DNA of 35,862 bases from the NCBI GenBank assembly GCA_002360325.1, contig DEQG01000065.1, positions 1 through 35,862 on the forward strand, read 5' to 3'. Each line of letters opens with the position of its first letter. The stretch's first letter is position 1. Positions 13,801 to 21,840 of the stretch are shown piece after piece. The notes under the pieces are model-generated. The model was not told the DNA's origin. It made no database searches and worked only from the letters and a program-made list of their open reading frames with translations. This DNA comes from Salinicoccus sp. UBA3372. GTDB taxonomy: Bacteria; Bacillota; Bacilli; Staphylococcales; Salinicoccaceae. The translations under genes were made by a program, and so were the position numbers.

Positions 13801-14643
13801 TTATTTTTCTTCTCTGTCGCCCAGTATATTTGAACCTTGTATAAAGTATTTCTGGAAAAAGAAGAATAATATGATGACGGGTGCCAATATCAGCAGCGAT
13901 CCGACCATGAGATAGTTCCACTGTGTCGTGGACTGCTCCTGGAACACCTGAAGACCAAGCTGTAAAGTATAGAGCGACTCATCGTTTAAGTATAACAGCG
14001 GACCGAGGAAGTCATTCCAGACGCCGTTGAATGAAAATATTGCTACTGTAAATAAGGCGGGTTTAACCATTGGCAAAGCAATTTTAAAGAAAATTTGAAA
14101 ATGGTTGGCACCTTCCAATTTAGCTGCTTCAATATAAGTGTCAGGTACACCTTTAAAAAACTGTCTTAACAGGAAGATATTAAAAGCACTCCCCAGAAGA
14201 TGAGGAATGATTAACGGATAGTATGTGTTCACGAGACCGATCTTCGCAAATATTACATATTGTGGAATTAAAGTGACAAAACCGGGCAGCATCATCGTGG
14301 ATAAGACTATAATAAAAAGTGTCTTTCTCCCTTTGAACTTTATTTTGGCAAAACCGTAAGCGATAAAGGCATTGACAAATACATTGGCCAGCACGACTAT
14401 GACTGTAATGACAGACGTATTGAGAAAGTATGTGCCGAAAGGAATGACATTGAATATTTCTATAAAGTTGGAAAATTGTATATCGTCAGGTATAAACGAA
14501 AACTCTCCTCGATAAATTTCATCCATTGATTTCAGTGCAATGGAGAGCATCCAAAATAAAGGGGCCATCATGAACAAGCTGCCGGCAATCAACAGCAGAA
14601 AATTTATTCCGCGCCAAAATTTCATATTTTTAGAATCATACAT
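13801..14643 (-). CDS. Carbohydrate ABC transporter permease, MalG type
   Basis: A 280-residue permease with six membrane helices and the EAA loop YIEAAKLEGANHFQIFFKIA, which docks to the ATPase. It belongs to the MalG/AraQ/LacG group. The frame is open for five further codons, but the ATG at 14643 was preferred: GAGG lies in front of it and it starts directly after the stop of the upstream permease. That gives tight translational coupling. With the MalF-type protein it forms the membrane channel of the importer. Confidence 0.92.
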   Translation of the reverse strand: MYDSKNMKFWRGINFLLLIAGSLFMMAPLFWMLSIALKSMDEIYRGEFSFIPDDIQFSNFIEIFNVIPFGTYFLNTSVITVIVVLANVFVNAFIAYGFAKIKFKGRKTLFIIVLSTMMLPGFVTLIPQYVIFAKIGLVNTYYPLIIPHLLGSAFNIFLLRQFFKGVPDTYIEAAKLEGANHFQIFFKIALPMVKPALFTVAIFSFNGVWNDFLGPLLYLNDESLYTLQLGLQVFQEQSTTQWNYLMVGSLLILAPVIILFFFFQKYFIQGSNILGDREEK

Positions 14644-14644
14644 A

Positions 14645-15529
14645 TCAATCATCCTCATAGTGAACCCAGTATTTTGAAAATTTAAAGTTAATTAAGGTAA
14701 GAATCAGAACGATGATGAACAGAATCCAAGACATTGCCATGGCATAACCCATATCGAATACATTAAATGCTTTAATCCACATATGCAGATTGAAAAACAG
14801 CAATGAATTCTCAGGAGAACCGGCACTGTCGGAACTCATAATGTAAGCTTCCTGGAAAATTTGAAACGAACCGATGGTACTCGTTATGACGTCGAAGAAA
14901 ATAATGGGACTGATCATCGGCAAAGTCACTTTGAAAAACATCTGAACCCTCGATGCACCTTCCATAACTGCTGCTTCATACATTGTTTTGGAGATACCCT
15001 GCATAGCAGAAAGATACAACAACATCGCTCCTCCTGCACTCCAGAGTTTCATTAAGATCAATGAAGGCTTGGCCCATGCAGCATCGAACAGCCAATTTGG
15101 ACCGCTGACACCGAATAAATCGAGGAAACTGTTGATGAGTCCAGTAGAAGGGTCTAATAGCTGCATCCATAAAAGGTATACACCGACTCCGGACAGTATT
15201 GCAGGCAGATAAAAGACCGTTCTGAAAAATTTCATCCCCGGTAAATTCTGATTGACCAGTACAGATATAAAGATAGCTGCAATCGTCGTTAACGGCACAG
15301 AAAATATGACAAAATAAAGAGTGTTGTAAAGAGAAGTCCAGAACAGACTGTCATGAAAAAACATCTCTTTGTAATTTTGGAACCCGACAAAGTCCATCGT
15401 CGAAGTAACATTATAGTTAGTGAAACTCCCATACAGAGAGAAAAGCATCGGGCCGAGAATCAAGCCCAAAAATCCAATTATCCAAGGCAGTATAAACAAA
15501 TAACCGTATAAATTTTCCTGTTTTTTCAT
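14645..15529 (-). CDS. Carbohydrate ABC transporter permease, MalF type
   Basis: A 294-residue permease with six predicted helices starting at LFILPWIIGFLGLILGPMLF. The EAA loop is MYEAAVMEGASRVQMFFKVT. It belongs to the MalF/LacF/UgpA group. It begins 8 bp after the binding-protein gene and ends one base before the next permease, so the operon is compact. No other function is likely. Confidence 0.92.
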   Translation of the reverse strand: MKKQENLYGYLFILPWIIGFLGLILGPMLFSLYGSFTNYNVTSTMDFVGFQNYKEMFFHDSLFWTSLYNTLYFVIFSVPLTTIAAIFISVLVNQNLPGMKFFRTVFYLPAILSGVGVYLLWMQLLDPSTGLINSFLDLFGVSGPNWLFDAAWAKPSLILMKLWSAGGAMLLYLSAMQGISKTMYEAAVMEGASRVQMFFKVTLPMISPIIFFDVITSTIGSFQIFQEAYIMSSDSAGSPENSLLFFNLHMWIKAFNVFDMGYAMAMSWILFIIVLILTLINFKFSKYWVHYEDD

Positions 15530-15537
15530 CCCGTCAC

Positions 15538-16875
15538 CTACTTTTCAATTTCCATTAATCTTTCAAGCTCGGTCTGAGCTTCCGATATTCCGTCATCCGT
15601 ATTTTTGGATCCGGCGACAATACCTTCGAAGATTGGATTTATCGAGTTTATATAATCAGGAGCTCCGCTTGGCTGGGGTGTGAGTATGGTGTCATTCATA
15701 TTTTCAATCATCATGTTGTATACTTCCTGGTCTTTTTTGTTGAATTCTTCACTGTTTGCGGCATCTTCTCCTGCTTCTTTATGAGCAACTAAATCAAAAT
15801 TATTTTCTGCCCAGTACAGCTGGGAATCATGATTGGTCAGGAATTCGATAAATTTATATGACGCTTCAGGATTGGCGGCACCTTTCGGCACTTCAGCTAC
15901 GAAGCCTCCTCCGACAGAAGTGTGACCGTTCCCCGGCTCTTTTTCAGGAATCGGTGCAACTTTAAAATTTAAATCATCTGCGTAGTCCCGCAGCTCAACA
16001 TAGTAGTTGGCATTTTGAACCATCATTGAAAGACTGCCAGCCATAAAAGGATCTTGCTGGGCATTTTCAAATTGGGAGTTGATTGAATCAAGCTGTTTTT
16101 TTCCGTATTTGCTCTGAGTACTAAGTATCCAGTCAAAAGTCTCTTTTACATCGGGAACGTCAATACTGATTTCTCTGTTTTCGGTAACATAATTTTGTCC
16201 AAGCGCATTGGTAATCCAAACCGGCGTATCGGCCCCTATCAGAGGATAGAACCCGACACGTTCAAAAGTTTCGTCATCGTCCGACACGATATCCAATTTA
16301 TCTCCATACTCATCCAACTCTTCCCAGGTGGCAGGATACTGTCCGGCAGGAAGGCCGGCTTCTGTAAGGTGATCATCGTTATAAAAAAGAATCTGAGTAT
16401 CTGTATTGAAAGGCAGTGCGTATACTTCGTCGTTGTATATAGAGGCTTCCATCATCTGTTCAAAGAACCGCCCTTTCGTATCTTCGGTGACAAACTCAGT
16501 AATTGGTTCAATCTGCCCTTTTTCCGCTCTTAGTTTAACTGTGTTGATATCGTTAATGATGACATCCGGTGGATCTCCTGCAGCAATTGAAGCGAGATTT
16601 TTCGTCCAGATATCGTTCCATGGCACGTAGGTATGATGAATTTCAATTTCATCCTGGGATTGATTAAAGTCGTCTATAATGTTGTCGATGACGGGCCGGC
16701 GGTCTTCAGAACCCCAAAATGTCCAGAAATCGAGAATGACTTTTCCATTTTCTTCTCCGGCTTCCGACACTTTATCGTTTAAGAGGCTGTCAGTACGGGT
16801 GGAGTTGACTTTAAAGCCGTCACATGCGGCGAGAAAAATGAGTGTCATAAGCAATGCAACCTTTAAAAATTTCAA
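15538..16875 (-). CDS. Extracellular sugar-binding lipoprotein of the ABC importer
   Basis: A 445-residue solute-binding protein of the MalE/MsmE cluster, anchored as a lipoprotein (signal peptide with lipobox LAAC, Cys18 from the chosen start). Typical elements are VILDFWTFWGSEDRRPVID, ALPFNTDTQILFYNDD, ATWEELDEYGDKL and AYKFIEFLTNHDSQ-like endings. The frame could begin at an ATG at 16887, but AAAGGATGG overlaps that codon and is well placed for the TTG at 16875, which was chosen. It captures the sugar outside the membrane and hands it to the two permeases. No glycosidase or regulator lies next to it, so the substrate stays open. Its upstream region is shortened by an IS remnant. Confidence 0.9.
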   Translation of the reverse strand: MKFLKVALLMTLIFLAACDGFKVNSTRTDSLLNDKVSEAGEENGKVILDFWTFWGSEDRRPVIDNIIDDFNQSQDEIEIHHTYVPWNDIWTKNLASIAAGDPPDVIINDINTVKLRAEKGQIEPITEFVTEDTKGRFFEQMMEASIYNDEVYALPFNTDTQILFYNDDHLTEAGLPAGQYPATWEELDEYGDKLDIVSDDDETFERVGFYPLIGADTPVWITNALGQNYVTENREISIDVPDVKETFDWILSTQSKYGKKQLDSINSQFENAQQDPFMAGSLSMMVQNANYYVELRDYADDLNFKVAPIPEKEPGNGHTSVGGGFVAEVPKGAANPEASYKFIEFLTNHDSQLYWAENNFDLVAHKEAGEDAANSEEFNKKDQEVYNMMIENMNDTILTPQPSGAPDYINSINPIFEGIVAGSKNTDDGISEAQTELERLMEIEK

Positions 16876-16950
16876 AATAAACACCATCCTTTATTTAATT
16901 GAACCAAGTTCACAACTCTCAGCCCTTGTCCCCCCAAAGAGTACAAAATA

Positions 16951-17290
16951 TAAAAAAAAGGAGCATTCTCCCAAATCTTGTATAATGGTAATTGTCAAAA
17001 GAACCATAAAAAGAATGAAAAAGTGCTCCTTATAACTTATTATATGACAAGAAAGCGTTTTTAGCACTCAAGAAGCGTACAGGAACATGTATCATTGCCG
17101 CATCTGCGCTATCAAATCATGGATGCGGGCTACGATTATGAACCGATTTGTACCCAAGTTCTTCAAATGGACCAGCAGTCTGTAATCGCCTATAATCGCA
17201 CAATAAACCGTAAACCATGAGCTTTAACAGTCATTTCGCACCGACATGTGGGCGTGAATATTGTTCATTTTTGAATTTTTAAAAGGAGCA
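16951..17290 (+). mobile_element. Insertion-sequence remnant
   Basis: AAAAGGAGCA occurs at both ends (about 16956-16965 and 17281-17290), and an inverted copy GTGCTCCTT lies at 17025-17033. A short promoter-like stretch with TATAAT (16980-16985) and a broken transposase lie between. The element has lost most of its central part. It abuts the sugar ABC operon, about 75 bp from the binding-protein start. Confidence 0.6.
17065..17282 (+). pseudogene. DDE transposase fragment
   Basis: The frame 17065-17220 encodes LRYQIMDAGYDYEPICTQVL and VIAYNR. The DAGYDYEPI segment carries the second catalytic aspartate of DDE transposases of the IS4/IS5/IS1182 superfamily. It ends in a stop. After a frame change the protein continues as FNSHFAPTCGREY (17223-17282), a stretch that follows DAGY in the same family. 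Both ends of the roughly 400-residue enzyme are missing, so it cannot be active. Confidence 0.72.
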
Positions 17291-17645
17291 ATTATAAAAT
17301 TGTTTCATATGAATAGAAAAAAACAATACGGGGCAGCAGGGGAATGCCGGATAGAACGCTACTCTCTTCCTGAAAGCGGAAAACAATTTCTAGGCCAGAC
17401 ACCGCAGAGTTTGTATATAGCGAGATAGAAGATGACAGGTATATAAAAACACTTTGTTTATTGATAATTCTTTAAAGGACCATGCCTTATGCATAAATAG
17501 GTTTTAGAGATATGGATTTGCCTTATTAAAAGATCTTTTAATCATTGCTGTAACACTAAGCACATGTGTTAAGTCTGAATTTTCCGGTTATCATTGATTA
17601 ATCATTACCTGCTACAATAAATATATCAACTAAAATGGAGGAGTT
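17291..17645. other. Spacer without recognised gene
   Basis: AT-rich spacer upstream of the racemase gene. A short open stretch near 17350-17428 (RYSLPESGKQFLGQ) may be another eroded gene end that I cannot identify. No clear promoter stands out. Confidence 0.4.
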
Positions 17646-17651
17646 GTGAAT

Positions 17652-18653
17652 ATGAAATTTGATAAAATGTTTACAACAATCGATACTCACACTGCAGGAG
17701 AACCTCTTCGGATCATCACAAATGGTGTTCCGAAAATTAAAGGTGATACTCAGCTTGAAAAAAGAGCGTACTGTATGGAACATTTGGATGAGTTGAGGCG
17801 GGTGCTCATGTATGAACCACGTGGTCATGACGGAATGTATGGTTGCATCATGACTGAACCATCCACTACAGAAGCAGATATCGGTGTTTTATTTATGCAT
17901 AATGAAGGTTGGAGTACGATGTGTGGACATGGAGTGATTTCTGTTATTACAACACAAATTGAAACTGGCGTTCTAAAGGTGAGTGGTAACAACGGAAAAG
18001 TGATTGTAGATTGTCCTGCCGGTCCAGTGACCGCTTACGCAAATATTGAAAGTGGCAAAGTTAAATCTGTCTCGTTTGAAAACGTTCCTTCATTTGTACA
18101 TACTAAAGATTTTCCGGTTAAAATTGATGACTTTGAATTTAAAATTGATATCGCTTATGGCGGTGCTTTCTATGGTGTGGTCAATACTCAAGATCTTGAT
18201 ATAAAGGCAAAGAAGTTGGATTTGGATGATATGAAAAAATGGGGAACAAAGATTAAAGAATATATAGAGGATAATATTGAAGTAAGACATCCAATCGAAG
18301 ATATAAATGGAATCTATGGCGTGGTTTTTTCAGAAGAACCAAATGATTCCGCTGCCAATTTACGAAATGTAACCATTTTTGCGGATGAACAGATCGACCG
18401 TTCACCATGTGGTTCCGGTACAGCAGCAAGAGCGGCGGTATTATATAAAAACGGAGAATTGAAATTAGGCGAAAGTTTTGTACATGAATCAATAACTGAT
18501 GAGATATTCATTGGAGAAGTATTTGCTGAAGAAAAAGTTAATGATATCAATGCTATCATCCCTAAAATCACAGGCTCAGCTTACATTACGGGTTTCCATC
18601 AGTTTGTGACAAGTGCCGATGATCCATTGAATAAAGGCTTTCTATTAAAGTGA
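17652..18653 (+). CDS. Proline racemase / 4-hydroxyproline 2-epimerase family protein
   Basis: A 333-residue cofactor-independent racemase or epimerase. The first catalytic cysteine is Cys91 in MCGHG and the second is Cys253 in [10 protein letters not shown]. With both cysteines present, it fits racemase or epimerase chemistry; trans-3-hydroxyproline dehydratases of the family lack the second one. Length and motifs are complete. A GTG at 17646 could start the frame, but the ATG at 17652 lies at better distance (8 bases) from GGAGGAG and was chosen. No proline catabolic partner is adjacent, so proline and hydroxyproline cannot be told apart. Hydroxyproline or proline betaine use would fit an osmolyte-rich habitat. 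Confidence 0.9.
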   Translation: MKFDKMFTTIDTHTAGEPLRIITNGVPKIKGDTQLEKRAYCMEHLDELRRVLMYEPRGHDGMYGCIMTEPSTTEADIGVLFMHNEGWSTMCGHGVISVITTQIETGVLKVSGNNGKVIVDCPAGPVTAYANIESGKVKSVSFENVPSFVHTKDFPVKIDDFEFKIDIAYGGAFYGVVNTQDLDIKAKKLDLDDMKKWGTKIKEYIEDNIEVRHPIEDINGIYGVVFSEEPNDSAANLRNVTIFADEQIDRSPCGSGTAARAAVLYKNGELKLGESFVHESITDEIFIGEVFAEEKVNDINAIIPKITGSAYITGFHQFVTSADDPLNKGFLLK

Positions 18654-18813
18654 TATTTACCGCCCGGAGTTTGGAGGGGAGAACAGATTCCCGTACACTG
18701 AGGCTCCGGATGATTACTTAAATACTGAAACAAGAGAAGCACTGAAGAACAATTATATGGAATGGGAAGATATGAAAGTTGTTGAAAGTTCTGAATGGTC
18801 AGATCAAAAATGA
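18652..18813 (+). pseudogene. C-terminal gene remnant, unidentified
   Basis: A 53-codon open stretch without start follows the racemase, overlapping its stop codon. It includes RPEFGGENRFPYTEAPDDYL and YMEWEDMKVVESSEW. The acidic, Trp-containing sequence looks like the end of a real protein joined here by deletion. I do not recognise the family. It is followed by a strong terminator. Confidence 0.4.
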
Positions 18814-18849
18814 AGTTTAAATCATACAACTTCAGAGACTCGTCATTAT

Positions 18850-18889
18850 GAACCCTGAGATTTCTGCTTTGCCGAAAATCTCAGGGTTC
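18850..18889 (+). terminator. Terminator after the racemase region
   Basis: Perfect 14-bp stem GAACCCTGAGATTT/AAATCTCAGGGTTC followed by TATAATTT. Confidence 0.85.
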
Positions 18890-19037
18890 TATAATTTCCG
18901 GATACATAAATTGTTGGAATCCATCATTAATTGAAAAAATATTTCAAAAATATATTAAAAAGTATATTATATACAATCGTTATGTTAACATGTTATGCTG
19001 AAAGAATTTTTTAAATATCAATAGAAAGCTGGATTGT

Positions 19038-20447
19038 ATGTCTAATTCGGAATCAATGAATATAAGAAAAAAACTGCCGTTACTTATCGTGTTATTATCA
19101 GGTGCTTTCGTCACAATTTTAAATCAGACACTTCTCGGTACAGCCCTTCCGCCGATAATGAACGATCTTAATTTAAGCGGCAGTACCGCTCAGTGGCTGC
19201 AGTCTATTTTCATGCTGGTTAACGGGATTATGATTCCTGTAACTGCTTTTTTAATTGATAAATTTACGACGCGCAAACTGTTTTTAACTGCGATGGGTTT
19301 ATTTACACTCGGTACTTTCATATGTGCCATCGCACCCAGTTTTTCAGTACTTATGGCCGGGCGTGTACTGCAGGCTTCAGGTGCCGGCATCATGATGCCT
19401 TTGATGCAGACGATTCTTTTCCTGTCCTTTCCTATTAACAGAAGAGGTACGGCGATGGGTCTGTTCGGCCTGATCATTGCGTTTGCTCCGGCAATCGGAC
19501 CGAGTCTCTCAGGCTTTCTTGTCGACCAATTCCCTTGGCGCAGCGTGTTTATCGTTGTGCTGCCTATTGCTGTCCTTGATATCATTGCTGCATATTTTCT
19601 GCTTAAAAACGTTACAGAACTTAAAAATCCGAAAGTGGATGTTGTGTCCATCATACTTTCCACACTCGGTTTTGGCGGTATCTTATACGGCTTCAGTGTC
19701 GCCGGTGATAGCGGCTGGCTCAGCTGGCAGGTGTTGCTGCCTGTAATCGGCGGGGGATTGGTACTCTACTTCTTTATAACGAGACAGTTGAGATTAAAAG
19801 AACCGCTGCTCGAGTTCAGAGTGTTTCAGAATAATACATTCAGTCTGGCGACTGCACTCGGCATGGTGGTCTTTGCCGCGATGATCGGGACGAATGTGAT
19901 ACTTCCGCTCTACATGCAGAATATGATCGGTTTTTCAGCACTGGAATCCGGACTTGTTCTGTTACCGGGTGCGATTATCATGGGCTTTTCAAATCCGATT
20001 ACCGGGTATCTTTTCGACAGGTTCGGGGGTAAGTGGCTTGCAAGAATTGGAATGTTCGTACTTACGGTAACTACTTTTGGATTCACAGACTTGAGTACAG
20101 AGACCAATTTCAGCTATTTGGCAACGATGCATGCACTGCGTATGATGTCCATATCCATGGTGATGATGCCGATGACTACACTGGCGCTCAATCAGCTGCC
20201 AAATGATTTGATTCCACACGGTACGGCTGTAAACAACACTTTCCGTCAGGTGTCGGGTGCGATTGGTACAGCGATCCTTGTAACGGTCATGAGTATTGCC
20301 GCCATCCCGTCTGAAGGTGTTGAAGGATCCATTCACGGTGTGAATATATCCTTTATCGTTGCAGGTGTGGCATCACTCCTCGGCTGTATTCTGTCATTCA
20401 GATTGAAAGAAGATGTAAAACCTGGAGATGCGATAAGAGAAAAATAA
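19038..20447 (+). CDS. MFS multidrug exporter, DHA2 family
   Basis: A 469-residue integral membrane protein of the 14-helix DHA2 group (LmrB/MdeA/QacA relatives), exporting drugs or other toxic compounds in exchange for protons. The first helix holds LNQTLLGTALPPIMNDL, equivalent to the family motif LDxTIVNVALP. Helix 4-5 has GRVLQASGAGIMMPL, and motif C-like GLIIAFAPAIGPSLSGFL follows. The protein appears complete. The start ATG at 19038 has only a weak ribosome binding site (AAGCTGG). The upstream region (about 18945-19020) is AT-rich with a perfect ATGTTAACAT palindrome that could bind a regulator. A terminator lies at 20461-20490. The substrate is unknown. Confidence 0.9.
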   Translation: MSNSESMNIRKKLPLLIVLLSGAFVTILNQTLLGTALPPIMNDLNLSGSTAQWLQSIFMLVNGIMIPVTAFLIDKFTTRKLFLTAMGLFTLGTFICAIAPSFSVLMAGRVLQASGAGIMMPLMQTILFLSFPINRRGTAMGLFGLIIAFAPAIGPSLSGFLVDQFPWRSVFIVVLPIAVLDIIAAYFLLKNVTELKNPKVDVVSIILSTLGFGGILYGFSVAGDSGWLSWQVLLPVIGGGLVLYFFITRQLRLKEPLLEFRVFQNNTFSLATALGMVVFAAMIGTNVILPLYMQNMIGFSALESGLVLLPGAIIMGFSNPITGYLFDRFGGKWLARIGMFVLTVTTFGFTDLSTETNFSYLATMHALRMMSISMVMMPMTTLALNQLPNDLIPHGTAVNNTFRQVSGAIGTAILVTVMSIAAIPSEGVEGSIHGVNISFIVAGVASLLGCILSFRLKEDVKPGDAIREK

Positions 20448-20460
20448 AAGACAATTAAAA

Positions 20461-20490
20461 AATCAGTCCGTCATATTAGACGGACTGATT
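20461..20490 (+). terminator. Terminator of the DHA2 exporter
   Basis: Perfect 12-bp stem AATCAGTCCGTC/GACGGACTGATT followed by TTTTG on the plus strand. Confidence 0.9.
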
Positions 20491-20699
20491 TTTTGTTCAG
20501 TCACATATCCACTGGCCGTCTGCTGTAGGCCGGTCAGTTGAATATTTTCTTTTTTGGCGACTTCTTCGATTGTATTTTCAATCAGCGACTGCGCACCGCT
20601 GATCAGGTATTTATCTTCTATAATCAGCACAAGGAATTGACCGGCATCAGTGGAAAATTGATTATGAAACTGCTCCGGCAGGGAATCGCAACATAATAT
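20463..20699 (-). pseudogene. N-terminally truncated coding remnant, unidentified
   Basis: On the minus strand a frame stays open from the isaA-like gene's end through its terminator to 20463. The part after the terminator (about 20699-20463, from DSLPEQFHNQFSTDAGQF to VTEQKISPSN) has gene-like composition but no credible start or ribosome binding site. It reads like the C-terminal 75 residues of a lost protein that I cannot identify. Its last codons form the terminator of the convergent MFS gene. Confidence 0.35.
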
Positions 20700-20710
20700 G
20701 TATAAATAAA

Positions 20711-20748
20711 AACCTGCAACGTCTGAGATTTTCCAGACATTGCAGGTT
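20711..20748 (-). terminator. Terminator of isaA-like gene 2
   Basis: Stem AACCTGCAATGTCTG/CAGACGTTGCAGGTT with one G-U pair, followed by TTTATTT on the minus strand, 22 bp after the stop codon. Confidence 0.9.
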
Positions 20749-20769
20749 TTACTATTATGGAGTGAAATT

Positions 20770-21510
20770 TTACCACCAGTTATTGTTTTCACGGAATTCA
20801 ATTGCTTCTTCAACTGAACCATAACGTTCATTTGCATAGTCAATCATGCCTTCAGTCTGTGTTGTAACTGATCCTGTGCCCCAATGCTCTTTAGTCTGAC
20901 CAAGGCCTTGGTAGCCAAGTGGGTTGACTGCATTTGGGTCACCGCTGGATTCAGGCATTACGATTGAGTTCCACATAGCTTCACTGCCGCCGGCAGCAAG
21001 GAACTGCTCTTTAGTAGAGCCGTCAGCTGTTGGTTCTGATTGCTGAGTGCTTTGTTCCGGCTGTTCAACGTTCTGAACAGGTGCAGCTGGCTGTTCCTCT
21101 ACAGGCTGAGCTTCCTGAGTTTCTTCAATTTCCTGAACTGCAGGCTGTGTTTGTTCTACATTTTCCTGTGCAACCGGCTGTTCTTCAGTCACCAGTGGTG
21201 CAGCCTGTTCAGAAGTCTGCTCTGGAGCTTCTGTATTTTCAGCTGACTGTTCAGTATAATCATTGTAAGCCCATGTGTAGTTCACCCCATCAGACTGAAA
21301 ATCATAGTCTACCTGATCAAGGTTGAAATTATAGTGATACTCGCCCTCATGAAGTGGTGCATTGTTTAATTCTTCTGATTCAGCCTGAGCCATTTCAGCA
21401 AGTTCTTGTTTATCAATATTCTGCTCTGAAGCTTCTGCATCATCAGTGACTGCCAAGCCGCCAACACCAAGTCCGAGAGCTAGAGTTGTAGTTAATATTG
21501 TTTTCTTCAT
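20770..21510 (-). CDS. IsaA/SceD-type transglycosylase 2 (secreted)
   Basis: A 246-residue paralogue of the protein at 8824-9540. It has a signal peptide (MKKTILTTTLALGLGVGGLAV, probable cleavage after AEA near residue 27), the conserved segment YHYNFNLDQVDYDFQSDG, a Glu/Gln/Pro-rich linker of about 70 residues without the 38-bp repeat, and the transglycosylase-like C-terminus with AMWNSIVMPESSGDPNAV and GYQGLGQTKEHWG, ending in NNWW. Head and tail are nearly identical to the paralogue while the linker has diverged. It acts in the cell wall on peptidoglycan. Start supported by GGAGG. It shares the upstream block described at 21596-21705 with its paralogue. Confidence 0.92.
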   Translation of the reverse strand: MKKTILTTTLALGLGVGGLAVTDDAEASEQNIDKQELAEMAQAESEELNNAPLHEGEYHYNFNLDQVDYDFQSDGVNYTWAYNDYTEQSAENTEAPEQTSEQAAPLVTEEQPVAQENVEQTQPAVQEIEETQEAQPVEEQPAAPVQNVEQPEQSTQQSEPTADGSTKEQFLAAGGSEAMWNSIVMPESSGDPNAVNPLGYQGLGQTKEHWGTGSVTTQTEGMIDYANERYGSVEEAIEFRENNNWW

Positions 21511-21595
21511 AATTTAATTCCTCCAAAAAAGCTAACATTATTATTCAGTGATTTTTATTAATCCATGAGATTAAAAATCACTGTAAGCCTTAAAT

Positions 21596-21705
21596 TTCAA
21601 GACATGACCTAATGTAACACAGAATTATTCTCAGCAGGTTACAGTGCAATAATAATGAAGTTACAATTATAATGTTGAATGTAATATTGAAATATCACTG
21701 TATTA
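21596..21705 (-). promoter_or_regulatory. Upstream control block of isaA-like gene 2
   Basis: Counterpart of 9625-9735, with TGTAAC at 21613-21618, GTTACA at 21638-21643 and GTTACA at 21660-21665. The gaps of 19 and 16 bases between boxes are identical to those at the paralogue, as is CAATAATAAT between the last two boxes. Conservation in a non-coding region between otherwise diverged flanks points to binding of a common regulator. Confidence 0.6.
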
Positions 21706-21776
21706 TTTCTGAATTCTGCCATTGGAATGACAAAATTCATTGTTTGAAAAGACACAGTTTCATGTAAATTAAAAAA

Positions 21777-21810
21777 CTCCGGATGCTGAGTAGGAACTCA
21801 GCATCCGGAG
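21777..21810 (-). terminator. Terminator of the BCCT gene
   Basis: Perfect 14-bp stem CTCCGGATGCTGAG/CTCAGCATCCGGAG with a 6-base loop and TTTTTT on the minus strand. Confidence 0.93.
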
Positions 21811-21840
21811 CTTGTATATCTGATCAACTATGATCGTAGT

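Noticed and set aside
17366..17383. Possible cre site (TGAAAGCGGAAAAC) upstream of the racemase
   Set aside because: It mismatches the conserved CGYT core (CGGA) and lies within an eroded region.
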